Positions 1 through 12,523 of a stretch of 64,000 bases of DNA are shown one piece after another; the stretch's first letter is position 1; each line of letters starts with the position of its first letter. The DNA comes from Hybos culiciformis. Taxonomy: Eukaryota; Arthropoda; Insecta; Diptera; Hybotidae. The DNA is taken from NCBI GenBank assembly GCA_964007475.1, contig OZ023275.1, positions 26,931,052-26,995,051 on the forward strand, in the 5' to 3' direction. The notes under the pieces are model-generated. The model had not been told where the DNA came from. It did not search any database and saw only the letters and a program-made list of their open reading frames with translations. A program made the translations under genes and the position numbers.

Positions 1-810
1 AAAATCATAATGTATACTTATTGTATATAAGTTTTAATGTTCCTAGAAGCAAATATATATGGCATATCGTAATCGTATATCATCAATTCATCAACAAGGC
101 ATCAAGATTTGCTGATTTTCTGAAACTTTGTTTAAATTTACTTAAAATCTTAAATGTTAATTCAGAAATTAAAGAATACTTATAATCCGGTTATTCAAAA
201 CTTAAATTGTTTTCTTATTTTTGGTATTTTTGGCGCTTAAATTTCTTGCAAGCAACAAGCACAAGAAATTAATATTATTAAAACTGAAGGATGAAATTTT
301 TACGAGTCTCGACTCCATATGAGAAGCACTCAACCGGCCAAAGTCGATATTATTTTTAAATGAATTTGATACAATTTTATTTATTTTTTTCAAATTTTGT
401 GGATATGAATAGATTTCGATTAAAGGAACTCAAAGAAACAGTAAGTACATGTGTTCAAAATTCAGGATGAGAGTAGATAATGGATTTTCAAGAAAATCGG
501 TGTATTATTGTAGATACCGATTGGAGAAATTCGAAAAAAAAATATGGATTGTGAAATAGGGGCTTGAAGCGGCTAGAGGTCGATTGCAGAATAAAAGCGA
601 TACATTTTCTTTCAATAAAATGCAACGCCAAAATGGAGTGAGTCGTCTGAATCGTTTGTTTGAGATACACTTCACTATCAGCGTGTCAAGCAACGGGTTA
701 ATTAAATTTATTGTTTCTTGTTTATGTTTTTACAACTTTCGGTTCATAAAACAATTTGTGTAATTTTTATTTAATTTTAATTTTTGGCAAATCTGGATGA
801 AGAAATAGCA
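1..810. other. 5' flank of APC1, no confident gene
   Basis: AT-rich sequence upstream of the APC1 start codon, presumably holding its promoter and 5' UTR. The only coding-like scrap is an ATG at 405 followed by twelve sense codons and a good GTAAGT donor at 441. No acceptor or continuation was found, so it may be the first exon of something else or chance. Open frames on the minus strand (202-393, 488-693) have no recognisable protein character. Confidence 0.4.
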
Positions 811-3800
811 ATGATCGCCGCTTCAGAACCTTTGGTAAGAAAAACAAAATCAAAAATCATATTAAATCTTTATTTTTATGCAATTAGTAAAAAAGTGTAC
901 CTAAATGCAGTTTGTCATTATTTTGACAAAATTGGCTCCAGCGCACCGGCCGGCATCATTATTTATTTTATATTGTAAAATTGTAGCCACTAAAAACCAA
1001 GTCTCCATGTCGAGAATACAATTCAATCATCTCAAAATTTAAATTTAATATCTAAATAACCACCAGAGTCAGAGAATCAAGGTCCTCAAATTTTTATGAT
1101 TTATCTAAGTATTTCCTTTATGAATTTTAATTTTAATTTGTAAACAAAGTTAACCTACACTACACACGAATGTTAGATATAGGCAATGTATAGATTATAT
1201 AAATTTTATTTTTTTACAGGAATTTATTCCCAGGGGCCGTCTGGCGGTAGGAGAACACCCTGGGCCCCATAAAATCAATCAAGCTAAACAACAAATGGAT
1301 GTTAATGAACATATTTTACATAGAATGCAAAATGTTAATTTATCAGGTGATAATGAAATTAAACCAGAATTTTGGTCAATTAGGGAAATTCTTGATGAAT
1401 TCAACATTGAAAATATATCACCAAAAATGTTCCGAATGAATAACAATGAGAACAATTCTGATAGCTGTCCGCCATATATAACTGATTATTTAATAAACTC
1501 AGAGGAAGAACTTTATTTTAAAGGACATACAGCTGTTTGGACTAAAGGTACTTTATTAAAAATTATTTCTTTATACAGGTCCTATACTGAGAATTAAACT
1601 AAATAGAAATAATTTTGGAATATAATTGAAGCCTTCAAACAATATAATATAGGCAAATATAAAGTTTTAAAAATTTCTATACTATTTTTTATTAAACAAA
1701 TTACCTAATATACATATTATAAAACTTTTATATTTACTTATTTATAATTTTGTTTTCATTTTTATTTATGATATTTGGGTCTTTATATATACCTAGTCTA
1801 CCCCAGAATATAAAATTTCATAAAATATAGAATATTTCTTAAAAGAAATGATTTTTTTCTTTTTTAGGTTTGAACAATTCTGACAACAGTGTATGTCCAA
1901 GAATTTGTTTCACATGCGACACTCCAGTAAAATTTGCTTTTTTTTGTCATGAAAATTTCATCACGGAAGATGAAACAATTAAATTAAATAAAAAAATAAA
2001 AAAAGTTAAAAATGATAATGAACAGAATATGGATGAAATAATTCGATCAGTTTGTATTATCGGTACAATTTTATAAAATGGATTAGGCTTACAATCTAGA
2101 GCAAAACTTATCAAGTCTTACGTATTTTTAGATTCAACAAGTATTCACGTTTACTGTAGAAATGGAGAAGACTATTTGGCTAATTTAGAATTTCCTATCT
2201 CAAATGTTTGGGTTACAAGAATGGGAATCATTTTGGAAAAAGAAGCTTCAACGACATTTATTCAATCACATCTAATATCAATGCCTAGATTTTTTTCATT
2301 AACACATCCACTGAATGAAATGTGCCCAATTTTAATAAAATCGTCAATTGGTACCATTTCATATTTAACAGAAACTGATTACCGTATTATTTTCTCTTCA
2401 TCGGATAATGATTTATTTTTACTGTTTGATAATAAAATTGGCAAACATTTTGTCGCGAAATTGCGTAAAGCAAATATGGAGGAAATTCAAGTTGTTGGAT
2501 GTGAGTATTGATTTTTTTAATTGCAAATAGCAATCTATGAATTTTTGTATGCTTAAGTTTCTCAAATATGCAAAAATACTTTAGACTTAGATATTAAAGT
2601 CTTGTTCTTAAAAAGATAAATACTTTTATTTTTTACCTTTAGGTGCTAATGAAAGCAATGCCAGCCAATTCAACCAAACAAATCGGCGTGGTTTCAGTTT
2701 TATTCAAAGCTCATTAAAAAATTCAACCAGTTTGAATAAAAATAGTCCATCTTTGTTAGTGAGATCAAGTCTAGGGAATACAGGAGCCAATGTGTCATCA
2801 TTTAGTAAAAACGTAGGAGCTAGGGCTAGTCCGCTTCTAACTAATTATAGCCCTGCAAACAGTATTAAGTAAGAAAATTTTATTAAAACTTTAATTCTAA
2901 TTTTACTTTCAATGAATTCATTGGTTTTAATCACTTATTTTAGATCTAACTTACAATCTCCAATTGAAAGACTGCAATCTTCGATTGGTCCTCATTCTTC
3001 AACAGTTCAAGATATAAGAAAGTTAGGACAAACACAACCTTCAAAGCCCATTGTACCAGAATTTTGTTTAGAACACATTTGGACAGAAAGTTTGATTGGG
3101 AAGTAAGTATTTAAATCAATTACTAAGACGAAAATTTTAAATTCATTCTTCGGTCTTAGAATAAATGGAAAATTTAATTTTTAATTATTCGTCAAAGAAA
3201 AAAAATAATCAAAAATTATACTTTTAAAACCCTTTTTAAAGTTAATTAAAAAAAATTATTAAAATAATATAAATTTCGATATTATCAGGTACTACCGTAT
3301 AATGATTTTTTATAATATATTTTTGTTTTTTTTTTTATAGTTTTAAACAAGAAAAACTTTTCCACGTAAATATATATTGTCTCACCTTTATTGAAGAAGT
3401 TTTTATTATTTTTTTTTTCAATTTTAGGGATTTTTGTGAAATAGCTTCAAGAGCATTTATGCACACTGACTTAATTGGACAAATATTTTTATGCTATTTA
3501 TTACCTCATTCATCAAAATTACATTTAACTCGATTAGAAAAGACGAACTCACCGAATACACAGATATTTGGCATGGTTTCAGTTATATCAGCTAAAGATG
3601 CAATAGCTTTGGAAAAAATGAAAATGATCGCAATTTTAGATGAAAATGGTTCGGTAACATTATATAGCGGCCCTGTTTTAGTGTCAAAAGTTCATATATC
3701 AGGATTCACGTTACCAAATATAATGCAGTTAAATGTCACTACTCCAAATTTGAGTGGCATTAGTAGAAGTGTTAATAACAACTTTCTTTTATCGAATTTC

Positions 3801-6800
3801 CCTAGGTAATATTTTTTTTTTTTTTTTTTCAGATAGATTTAAAAATTTCATAATCTATTTTTATTTTCAGGAGGAGTAGTTTGCTACCAACAATTCATAT
3901 TTCTGATACTCAACAATTTGATCAGGAATTACACTTGCTATCTCCAGTACAACCATTGAGGCCTGACAGGTATCATATTAATTTTGAGTTCTGTTTATTT
4001 TATCTTAAAAAAATGAATTCTGAGAGTTTTGAAAAGGCATATATAGCAAAAACGATTGTATTATCGAAAAAGATCAACAGCAATTTTAAATTTAATTGGG
4101 AACACTTTTAAATTACAAAATTTAATCCTTAACAGTCTAATACCGTATATAACTTTCTTTTTAATTCAGCTGGCCTTTAATAATTTATTTTAAACTTCCA
4201 AAATTAATTGATTATTAATCAACATAATAATAATAATAATAAAATGATTTAATTCTAGAAGTACCATTATTTGCAATAATTTAAGAGATCCAGCTGGTAA
4301 TCGTTTAACTCTAGATTATTCAAATGGTAAAATGTTCAGAATATCTTTGCCTCTACTTAATGAAAATCATTTCATTACCAAATGCTTAAGTGCTTTACGT
4401 CAAGTACTTAAAAAGGAGTTATCTTTACAATTACTTATAAGATGGTATAGCGCTAGAAATGCACCTGGAACACAAAATTTTAGCTTCAGTCAGGAATGGG
4501 AAACATTTGGCAATATTTTATATGGTACGATATTTTCATATATAGATAAAAAAGTCATATAACAATAAGTAGTATAGTTTTTATATAAACCTATAAACCT
4601 TTGCAAAAAGGTCTTTTATATAATTTAATTTTCCAACGGGAAAAAATTTGTCCTGAAATGTTAAAAATATTAGTAAGAACACTTGTATAATTTGATTCTT
4701 ATAAATTTAGTAGTAAACATTGAAAACAATAGGACAATGTACACATTAAAATTTCAAAATAATAAAACAATAAAAATATTTCGTACCAAAAAATAAAGTG
4801 AAAAATAAAGCTGTATAATTATCATATTAACTTCATTAACAATTGTTCAAAGCAATTTTTCTGACGGACGAAATTTAAATACCTATATACCTTACTTTTT
4901 TGTTTAAAATTAACATTTACAACTATTCAGGGATTGAAAGGACTTGGACTAATTCTGGCTGGAACACTTTTCTCCAATACACGCCAATATACAATATAAA
5001 TTTATAATATGCATAATGTCTCCAACCCATTCTATATTGATTTTCTATTTTCTATTGTTTAGAGCTTCTAGGACGTTCAATTTCATCAAATGAATCTTCA
5101 ACAAATATTTTCAATACAGAAGAACCTAAAAAACGTCGAAAAGATATTGAAGATGATATTATGGGTACAAATGATGATTGGGATTTTATGAGTGGAATTA
5201 TTAATAAAACAAAAATTAAAAATTCTGTACCTATTCATCATAACGATCATAATGCTCCATTATATTCTCAATTATCTATTATATTTTATACATTGCATTT
5301 GCTTTATGAAGATCTTAAATTAGATGAAACAATGAATAAATATTTAGGAAATCTTGTTGAGGTAAGTAAATTATATTCATATGAAAATAATTTTACATTA
5401 GAAAAAAAATTTAGAACATTTATCGCATTTATCACATGCATTTATCAATTTTAACAAAAATCCACGTTTAGGCCCCAGTTAAAATTCTTGGGTCCAATTG
5501 GGGTTTCAATAGATATCTAAGTTTTGACCAATTCTCCTTTTTCAGCCCCCAGTCCAAATCTTTGGACCAACAATTTTAACGTTTCTCTAATTAACATAAT
5601 TATATCGCCTCACATACTAAATCTAATCGATTCGTTTATAGGTTTAAACAAAAACAAAAAATATTAAATTTATAAAAATTATATGTATATAAAAATTATG
5701 TAGATCCCAGGCCAGTTAAGAGCTTCTAAATCTCAAACCCGGAATCAGATAATCTTGTTCTTAAGCTTTTATGAAAGTGAACAAGATTTCCCACATTTTG
5801 GCATTAGTACGATCGAAATCGGCCGAGAACTTTAATAGTTAAAAGCATTTTAGTATGGGATTGGCAGACAGACAGAAAACAAAAGCAGTAATTTTTAATG
5901 GAAAACGTGCAAAAAACTTTTGAATGAAAAACTGATTATGATGAAAAAATTAATTAATTTTTTTTTAGCTCTTGTATCAATTGGCGACAGATATGAAATT
6001 AAATCAATATTGCTTACATTATTTAATGGATTTTCCACATTTAAAAGATTTTAAAGTAAAAAATTTTTTTTCAACTGATGATTTGCAAAGGATTCAATAT
6101 AAAAATATTGTAACAGAAACAGTGCCAGACATATTTAAACAAGTTTTAAAAATAATTAAAGGAAATGAAGATTTTCAATATCCATACATATTTAATGTTA
6201 ATGTTATGAGTAAAAATATAATACAAGTAAGTTTTTTCTTTCGAGTTGATCTTTATTTACCATATTTACTATTTACTATTAGATTAGAACATATTAAAAA
6301 TGGAAGCGGAATATATTATGATGAAAAATGCACACATTACTACGAATTACTACATTAGTGCGAACAAAATATACTTTTTTTATTTACAAATTTACTGAAG
6401 AATATTTTGAGCTCTTCTTATCTTAGCCCAGTCCACTATTCAATTGTCGAATCTGATGTTAATAATGTCGTTTTCAGATAAATGTTGACAAAAAAAAAAT
6501 TTTCGTAATGAATAAATCCCCGTAACAAACATAAGAATTATAAAAAAAATATTTAATTTTAGTTAATATCAGTAATACTTCATGGTCATGTAAAAATAAG
6601 AAGTTGGATAATAAATGTAGACATTTCAGGGACACCATCAACTGATATTGTTAAAATAAAAAAGAGAATGATTTCTGGTAATGTAAGCCGCTGTGAACAA
6701 GTTATTCAAATGTTGATTAATATGGGTAAAAAACATGTTTTTAAATAAAGTAAAAGAACTAAACTAATTTTTATATTTTAGATTTATCTCGTAAATCAAT

Positions 6801-9800
6801 TCAACGATTACCAGCAGCGATACATTTTATAATTGCAGAGGCTCTAGAACATTGCCGAATCTCACCTCCGACAGATTGTAACTTTCAGGCATATGAATTG
6901 TTACTTCGACCCGAACTTGTTTCAAATGCTAAAAAAAGAGAGGATAATTTTTCAGAAAAATGTCTCGCCAATAAAACTAATATAAATAAAGAAAACTCCC
7001 TTTCTTTGAATCAACAACAGCCAAATGTTTTAACAAAAACAGAACCTACACAAACTAATGATGAGGATGGAATGGAAAATATCGATACCAAATTGCTGAG
7101 TTTAAGATTTCCAGACGATTTGAGAATAAACGAAATACGTAGACTTTTAAATAGTTGTGAACCCGTACTTATTGACATAACTCAATCTCCAGGAGTATCT
7201 GATCACGAATTTATTGAAGAACAAGAAAAGCAATTGTACGCTATTTGTACTAGGACAATGAGCTTACCAATGGGACGAGGAATGTTGACTTTACGGAGTT
7301 CGACTCCAGGGCCAACGGAATCAATGCCGATACCTAAACTTTGTTTGTCCGGTAAAGAGCCAATTAAAGGTGCCACAATTGAAATGCAACAAATCGAGTT
7401 TCCACCCAATATGAATTTATGGCCTTCATTCCACAATGGTGTATCAGCTGGACTACGAATTTCGCCAAACGCTAAAGATATTGATTCGACTTGGATAGTT
7501 TATAATAAACCAAAACAACAAAATGAAGTGATTCCAACTGAACATGCTGGTTTCTTAATGGGTTTAGGATTAAATGGTCATCTAAAAAATTTATCTTACA
7601 TGAGTGTTTATGAATACTTAGTTAAGTGTGATGAAATGACAAGTGTAGGCTTGCTCTTGGGAATCTCAGCAACTCATCGTGGTACTATGGATAACACTAC
7701 AACGAAACTTTTAAGTGTGCATATTGAAGCTTTGTTACCGGCCACGGCTCTTGAATTGGATATACCACAAAATATTCAAGTGGCATCTCTGATGGGAGTT
7801 GGGTTAATATATCAGGGAACTGCAAAGAGACACATTGCGGAAATATTGTTGCAAGAAATTGGTCGTCCGCCTGGACCGGAAATGGAAAATTCAGTAGAAC
7901 GTGAATCCTATGCTTTAACTTCGGGATTAGCGTTAGGTCTAGTGACATTAGGACAAGGAGAGTCTCCTGCTGGCTTAAGAGACTTACAATTACCAGATAC
8001 TTTGCATTATTACATGATTGGTGGAAACAAAAGACCTTTAACTGGTGAAATATTTGTATTTTGATTGAGTAAATCAATATAACACTCTTTTTTTTAGGTT
8101 CACAAAAAGAAAAATACAAATTGGCATCTTTCCAAGTTCGTGAAGGTGAAACAGTGAATATTGATGTTACTGCTCCAGGTGCTACATTGGCTTTAGGTTT
8201 AATGTTTTTTAATACTGGAAATAAAGCTGTTGCTCAATGGATGATGCCTCCAGATACTAGTTATTTACTTGATCTAATCCGGCCAGATTTGTTGTTGCTA
8301 AGAATAATATCAAAAGGTTTAATTCTTTGGAATGAAATTCGTCCTGATTATGAATGGTTATTTGATCAGTTCCCATCTAAATTAGAGTTTGATTTAAAAC
8401 GAGGCCCTGATGCTAGCGCTGGCGATATAGATCACGAAGCTAATGCGTAAGTTATATTAAAATTATTTCCCACTTATAGTGATAATTTTAATTTTTAGGC
8501 AAGCTTATTGTAACATTATAGCTGGCGCTGCATTTTGCATTGGTTTGAAGTATGCTGGTACTGAAAATCCAGTAGCATTTAAAGCATTAATGAAAACAAT
8601 TAAATTAATTTTATCGTGGACTGCTGGTCAGTACGTTGGAGAATATGCAGGAAAAGCAACTGTCGAAAGTTCTTTGATTTTGGTTTTAATATCAGTATCG
8701 TTAGTTTACGCTGGAACCGGCAATTTAGAAATTTTAAGAATTATTCGATTCTTACGTTCAAGGATTGGTCCATCAAATGCTCAAGTTACATACGGTTCTC
8801 AAATGGGAATCCATATGGCTTTAGGATTTTTATTTTTAGGTGCTGGTCGTTATACTTTATCGAGATCACCAGAAGCAATAGCTGCTTTAGTATGTGCGCT
8901 CTTTCCTAAATTTCCAAACCACAGTAATGATAATAGGTAGAATAAAATAATTAAAATAAATTTCAATAAATTTTCACTCAATTTTAATATGTTTTTCTAT
9001 TTGAAGATATCATTTGCAAGCTTTTCGACATTTGTATGTTTTAGCTGTTGAGCCAAGAATATTTTTGCCGAGAGACATTGATACAGGTATTTTGCGTACT
9101 TCCCTAATTTTGGGATTTATTATATTTATTATATATTATCGATGTACATTAGATTTGGTATTTGTATACTAAAAAATTTATTCGAAAGCTTTTGGAATTC
9201 TTCTACTATTCGAATAGAAAAATATACACAATGCTTGAAGGAACACTATTTGAAAAGCAGATCCCACCATGAAGTAAACATTTTTTACGTACATTATTTT
9301 TTTCGCAGTTTGAAGTTTTCTCATTAAACACATTTCTTTCGTTCAAACACTTTATTTTTTAACAATTTACATTAAAAGGTAAACTATGTCTTTGCTACAT
9401 ATCCTGCATTGAAATTGGTTCAAATGAGTTAAAACAATTGCCGATGGCACCCTGTATATTACCAGAGTTGAACACACTTAAATGCATTATTGTTAATGAT
9501 CCAAATTATTGGCCGATTTGTTTTGAACGAGGTCGAAATTGGAATCAATTAGAGTGAGTAAAAATAAAATTCAAATTAGAAAAAATTGTGAATAATTCAA
9601 TTTTAGAATAGTTTTACAAAATTGCGATTGCGTGGATATTAAAAAACGTGTAGGTTGCTTATCACACTTAGAAGATCCAAACCGCCTAAAAAGTTTGCTT
9701 GCACAAACTTTAACAACAGAGCAATATCGTTGTTGGAAAATTGAGCCACATTCTCTTATGGCATTTGCAAGTGATGTTCATGTCGTGGAATTCATTGATA

Positions 9801-11013
9801 AATTCTTGGATGTTCGACATGATAAAAGAAGCTTGACTAACAAATTTGAATTGGAAAGATCTCAATTATTGGTTATTTTATTTTATAATTGTTTAACTAA
9901 GGACAAAATGCATGGCTTACCAATTTATTTATCATTACTAAATGTAAGTAATAGTTTGAAGTTATAGTCTCTGAAGGTTTCCGAACTCTAGCTGAAATCA
10001 TTAGGAAAATCTTGGGGTAAATATGATTTTATGTAGATTTCTGTAAGGCGCTTATACATTATGATTCACACATCTGATTATTTCACCTCTCTTTCGTTGT
10101 TCCAGACCTGCTTGCCGAAAAGAAAAATCTACTCGAGCGGTGTGAGACAGTAAGAAAGAGGCGAAACAATCAATTCGTGAATTATCATTTAAAAGTGCTT
10201 ATTAAAAATTTCAATATTTTTTCGATAAATTTATTAAACAAATTTTTGAAATTAAAAAATCTTTTTCATTCAAATAATCGCAAAATGTTCAATCTAAATT
10301 TTGGCTTTTTCATATTTGCTTTATTTTTTTTTTGGCTCAAAAAAAGTTTCAACACAAATTTTCAAATCCGTTTTCGAAATTAAATTTCATTCAAAACCTT
10401 TACACTATTTTATATTTTATATTAATATAAAACTTTTTAGAATCCGTTAAGATTAATTGCTCGAACTCTATTTAAAAATATTTTCATTTTTTGGTACCAA
10501 GTCCTTTTAAAAAAATCTTAAATTCTTAAAATGTATAGAAATAATTATAAACTTCAATTAGGAAATATTTTTTCATTCATAGTTTAGTAATTAATAATTT
10601 AAAATTTTTAGGCTTTAGAAAAAATAAATCACAGCCAAGATTTGTCTAAAGTATGGCAATTCAAAATTATTAATGCTTATCAGCAATTGCATCAAACTCA
10701 AGATACATTACTGTCAACAGAAATTCTTGGATCAATTATAGAAAAATTTAAAGTTTCAATCGAATCTTGGCGGTCTTCTCTTAAAAATGAATTAAAACAA
10801 TATTTATTATCAACCGATGATTCATATTGCGGATCTCTTGAAAACACGGCTCCTGATTGTTTACAAAAAGTTATGACAATAATAAGATTCTATGATCTGC
10901 ATCCAAAAATTGCTAATTTCACAAATGGGAATTATTTAAAAATTTTATATGAAATGAAAAATCTTAATTCTGATGTTGAAACAATTAATTGCATTATGAA
11001 AATATTCAAATAA
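811..11013 (+). CDS. APC1: Anaphase-promoting complex subunit 1 (APC1), 19 exons
   Basis: Largest scaffold subunit of the APC/C, the nuclear and cytosolic E3 ubiquitin ligase that drives cyclin and securin destruction. Exons: 811-834, 1220-1547, 1868-2062, 2132-2500, 2643-2868, 2944-3102, 3428-3805, 3871-3969, 4259-4524, 5063-5361, 5969-6226, 6563-6725, 6782-8044, 8098-8446, 8499-8936, 9007-9086, 9379-9553, 9607-9943, 10612-11013. They join in phase to 5808 nt, 1935 aa, close to the human 1944 aa. The N-terminal MIAA...EF motif, a WTKG motif, the segment SDHEFIEE and the G-rich proteasome/cyclosome (PC) repeats from about residue 1177 (AGFLMGLGLNGHL, GLLLGISA, ALGLVTLGQGE) match my recollection of animal APC1. 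The start is the first in-frame ATG. Reading through the exon 2 donor gives a false stop at 1595. An AATAAA overlaps the stop codon, so the 3' UTR may be very short. The gene converges on UBR3. Confidence 0.95.
4525..5062. other. APC1 intron 9
   Basis: A 538-bp AT-rich intron between APC1 exons 9 and 10. The open frame running in from exon 9 ends in it at 4562. No repeat or gene recognised. Confidence 0.6.
5792..5880 (+). repeat. Dispersed repeat fragment, copy 1 (APC1 intron 10)
   Basis: A moderately GC-richer stretch containing TTTGGCATTA, then a gap, TTTAATAGTTA and GACAGACAGAAAA. The same blocks occur in the same order and orientation at 50621-50710. The GACAGACAGA tail is typical of 3' ends of widespread insect transposable elements, but the class is not determined. 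It lies in the 607-bp APC1 intron 10 (5362-5968), which otherwise shows nothing recognisable. Confidence 0.5.
10069..10187. repeat. Short imperfect inverted repeat in APC1 intron 18
   Basis: An element of about 119 bp whose two ends are imperfect inverted copies (arms of roughly 30 bp around TTCAC...TTTC(A/G)CCTCT). It is GC-richer than the surrounding intron. It could be a small MITE relic. No target duplication is obvious. The rest of intron 18 (9944-10611) is plain AT-rich sequence. Confidence 0.35.
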
Positions 11014-11854
11014 AAGTGATTACAAATGAAAAAAAATTGTTTATTGTACTTATGTATATTGTTTACTTAAATATATTTACATTTGAATGAAATATATTGA
11101 ATCAAAATATTTTCTCATATAACTGAGGATCCATTGTGTTATAGAAATTAACTAGCATTTGATTTGGTTAAAAATAAAATCAGCCACAAACCGATATTTC
11201 AGAAACCGATTTTCACTTAAAATTCAAAAATATCACGATATATGACTGTGTGCTTAATTTTGGAACCAATTTTGTGTTTCCTATTATGGAGACACAGAAT
11301 GGTTTTTTTAACCAATCTTAAAAGTAAAAAATACTTCATTATTGAGAAATTTAAGTAACCAAATAATGTTTACCAGCTATTATTGTTTTCATAAGAAAAT
11401 TATTTGTTTTGAAAATAAAAAACATGAAATTTATAATATTTATTTATTTATTTCTAAAATGTTTTATTTATACAATTTAAAATCTTTTGAATGTATGTTC
11501 TGTTATCAACATCAAATAAATTTTAACAAAAAAAAGAGTTATTTTTTGGCTCTTAACGATATATTATTATTTTATTGAATTAATTTTTTTACATCACGGA
11601 CCTAAACAAAATTTATTGCTTAAAACTGATGTTCTGAATAATAAATATATTTACTTCAAATATTGTTTATTTCTTTTTAACTCGAAAACTTCTGTACCTT
11701 ATATTAATAAAAAAACAGATTTTATTTTGATCATTCACAACGGTCACTTATTTTCATCCTATTCTTATTATAATTTTTTATCTACGTTTATTAAGATAAT
11801 TTGTTTTTAAATTAAATTAACTCAAAGAAAAAATAATTGTATTTTCTGTTCTCA

Positions 11855-12070
11855 ATCACGCCTAAATCGCTGGACCAATTTGGCTGAAGTTTTGACATTA
11901 AGTAGCCTAGGGATTCGAGATTGTTATAAGGTACTAGATATTTAGTTATATTCTAATAAAATATAGCATTGACAACGAAACGATTATATCTAGAAGACTG
12001 GATGTCGAAAGGCCCCCACCCAAGGTGCCAGGACTCTGGGAGGTGGAGTTATACACCTCATAGCTATATA
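11855..12070 (+). repeat. Probable dispersed transposable-element fragment
   Basis: A GC-richer island beginning with CACGCCTAAATCGCTGGACC and continuing with TTTGGCTGAAGTTTTGACAT. This wording closely resembles a phrase common in dispersed insect repeats (from memory, not searched). It is followed by a C-rich and G-rich block (about 12010-12060) and then the CA microsatellite. Confidence 0.4.
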
Positions 12071-12081
12071 GTATAAGTTTT

Positions 12082-12099
12082 ACACACACACACACACAC
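12082..12099. repeat. (CA)n microsatellite
   Basis: Nine uninterrupted CA dinucleotides in the APC1-UBR3 spacer. Confidence 0.95.
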
Positions 12100-12523
12100 T
12101 TGGAATCTGGATCTTCATTAATATAAGTTCTTCACTAGCAAATATATAAAATATTGAAATCGCTTGAAAGAGCAAAATGATTGAATAATTTTACTTTTCT
12201 AATTAATACCATAGTATTTAATTTAAATTATTGTTTTATCTTAAAATAATTTTTTAGGGTTTTTTTAGCATAAGACGCTAATATTAATTTTTAAGGTGAT
12301 AAACCTAATAATAAAAAAAAATTAATCCAACCCAGTTCAAAGCAAGATATCAGACTGGAAAAATTGAAAGCATTTAATTTGTAATACATTATTTAAAAAT
12401 CCGTTTCTTATAAATGAGTTTATTATTTCTTCTAATGATGATTTCACTGCCGCCTTAATATTCATTTCACAGATTCTGTTAAATTTCTAAATAATACGCA
12501 TATAAGTAAGTATTTTTGTTAGC

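Larger units (their letters stand above)
11014..12523. other. APC1-UBR3 convergent intergenic spacer
   Basis: A 1.5-kb spacer between the stop codons of two convergent genes. It holds a minus-strand AATAAA near 12419-12424 for UBR3, a GC-richer block at about 11855-12070, and a (CA)n microsatellite at 12082-12099. The open frames at 11342-11578 and 11616-11810 are AT-rich, rich in Phe, Tyr, Lys and Ile, and show no gene character. Confidence 0.6.

Noticed and set aside
405..440. Possible short coding exon ending in a GTAAGT donor upstream of APC1
   Set aside because: Only twelve codons and no partner exon; too little to call a gene.
1548..1597. APC1 exon 2 ending at a stop after YTEN
   Set aside because: Intron read-through. 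A donor after the G at 1547 joins WTKG to the next exon in phase and restores the family alignment.
7203..8119. Minus-strand open frames across APC1 exon 13 (7203-7436, 7697-8119)
   Set aside because: Antisense shadows of a strongly conserved APC1 exon; no family resemblance or splice logic of their own.
11342..11810. Two plus-strand open frames between APC1 and UBR3
   Set aside because: Composition is Phe/Tyr/Lys/Ile-rich, as expected from AT-rich non-coding DNA, and they lie in a 3' spacer.
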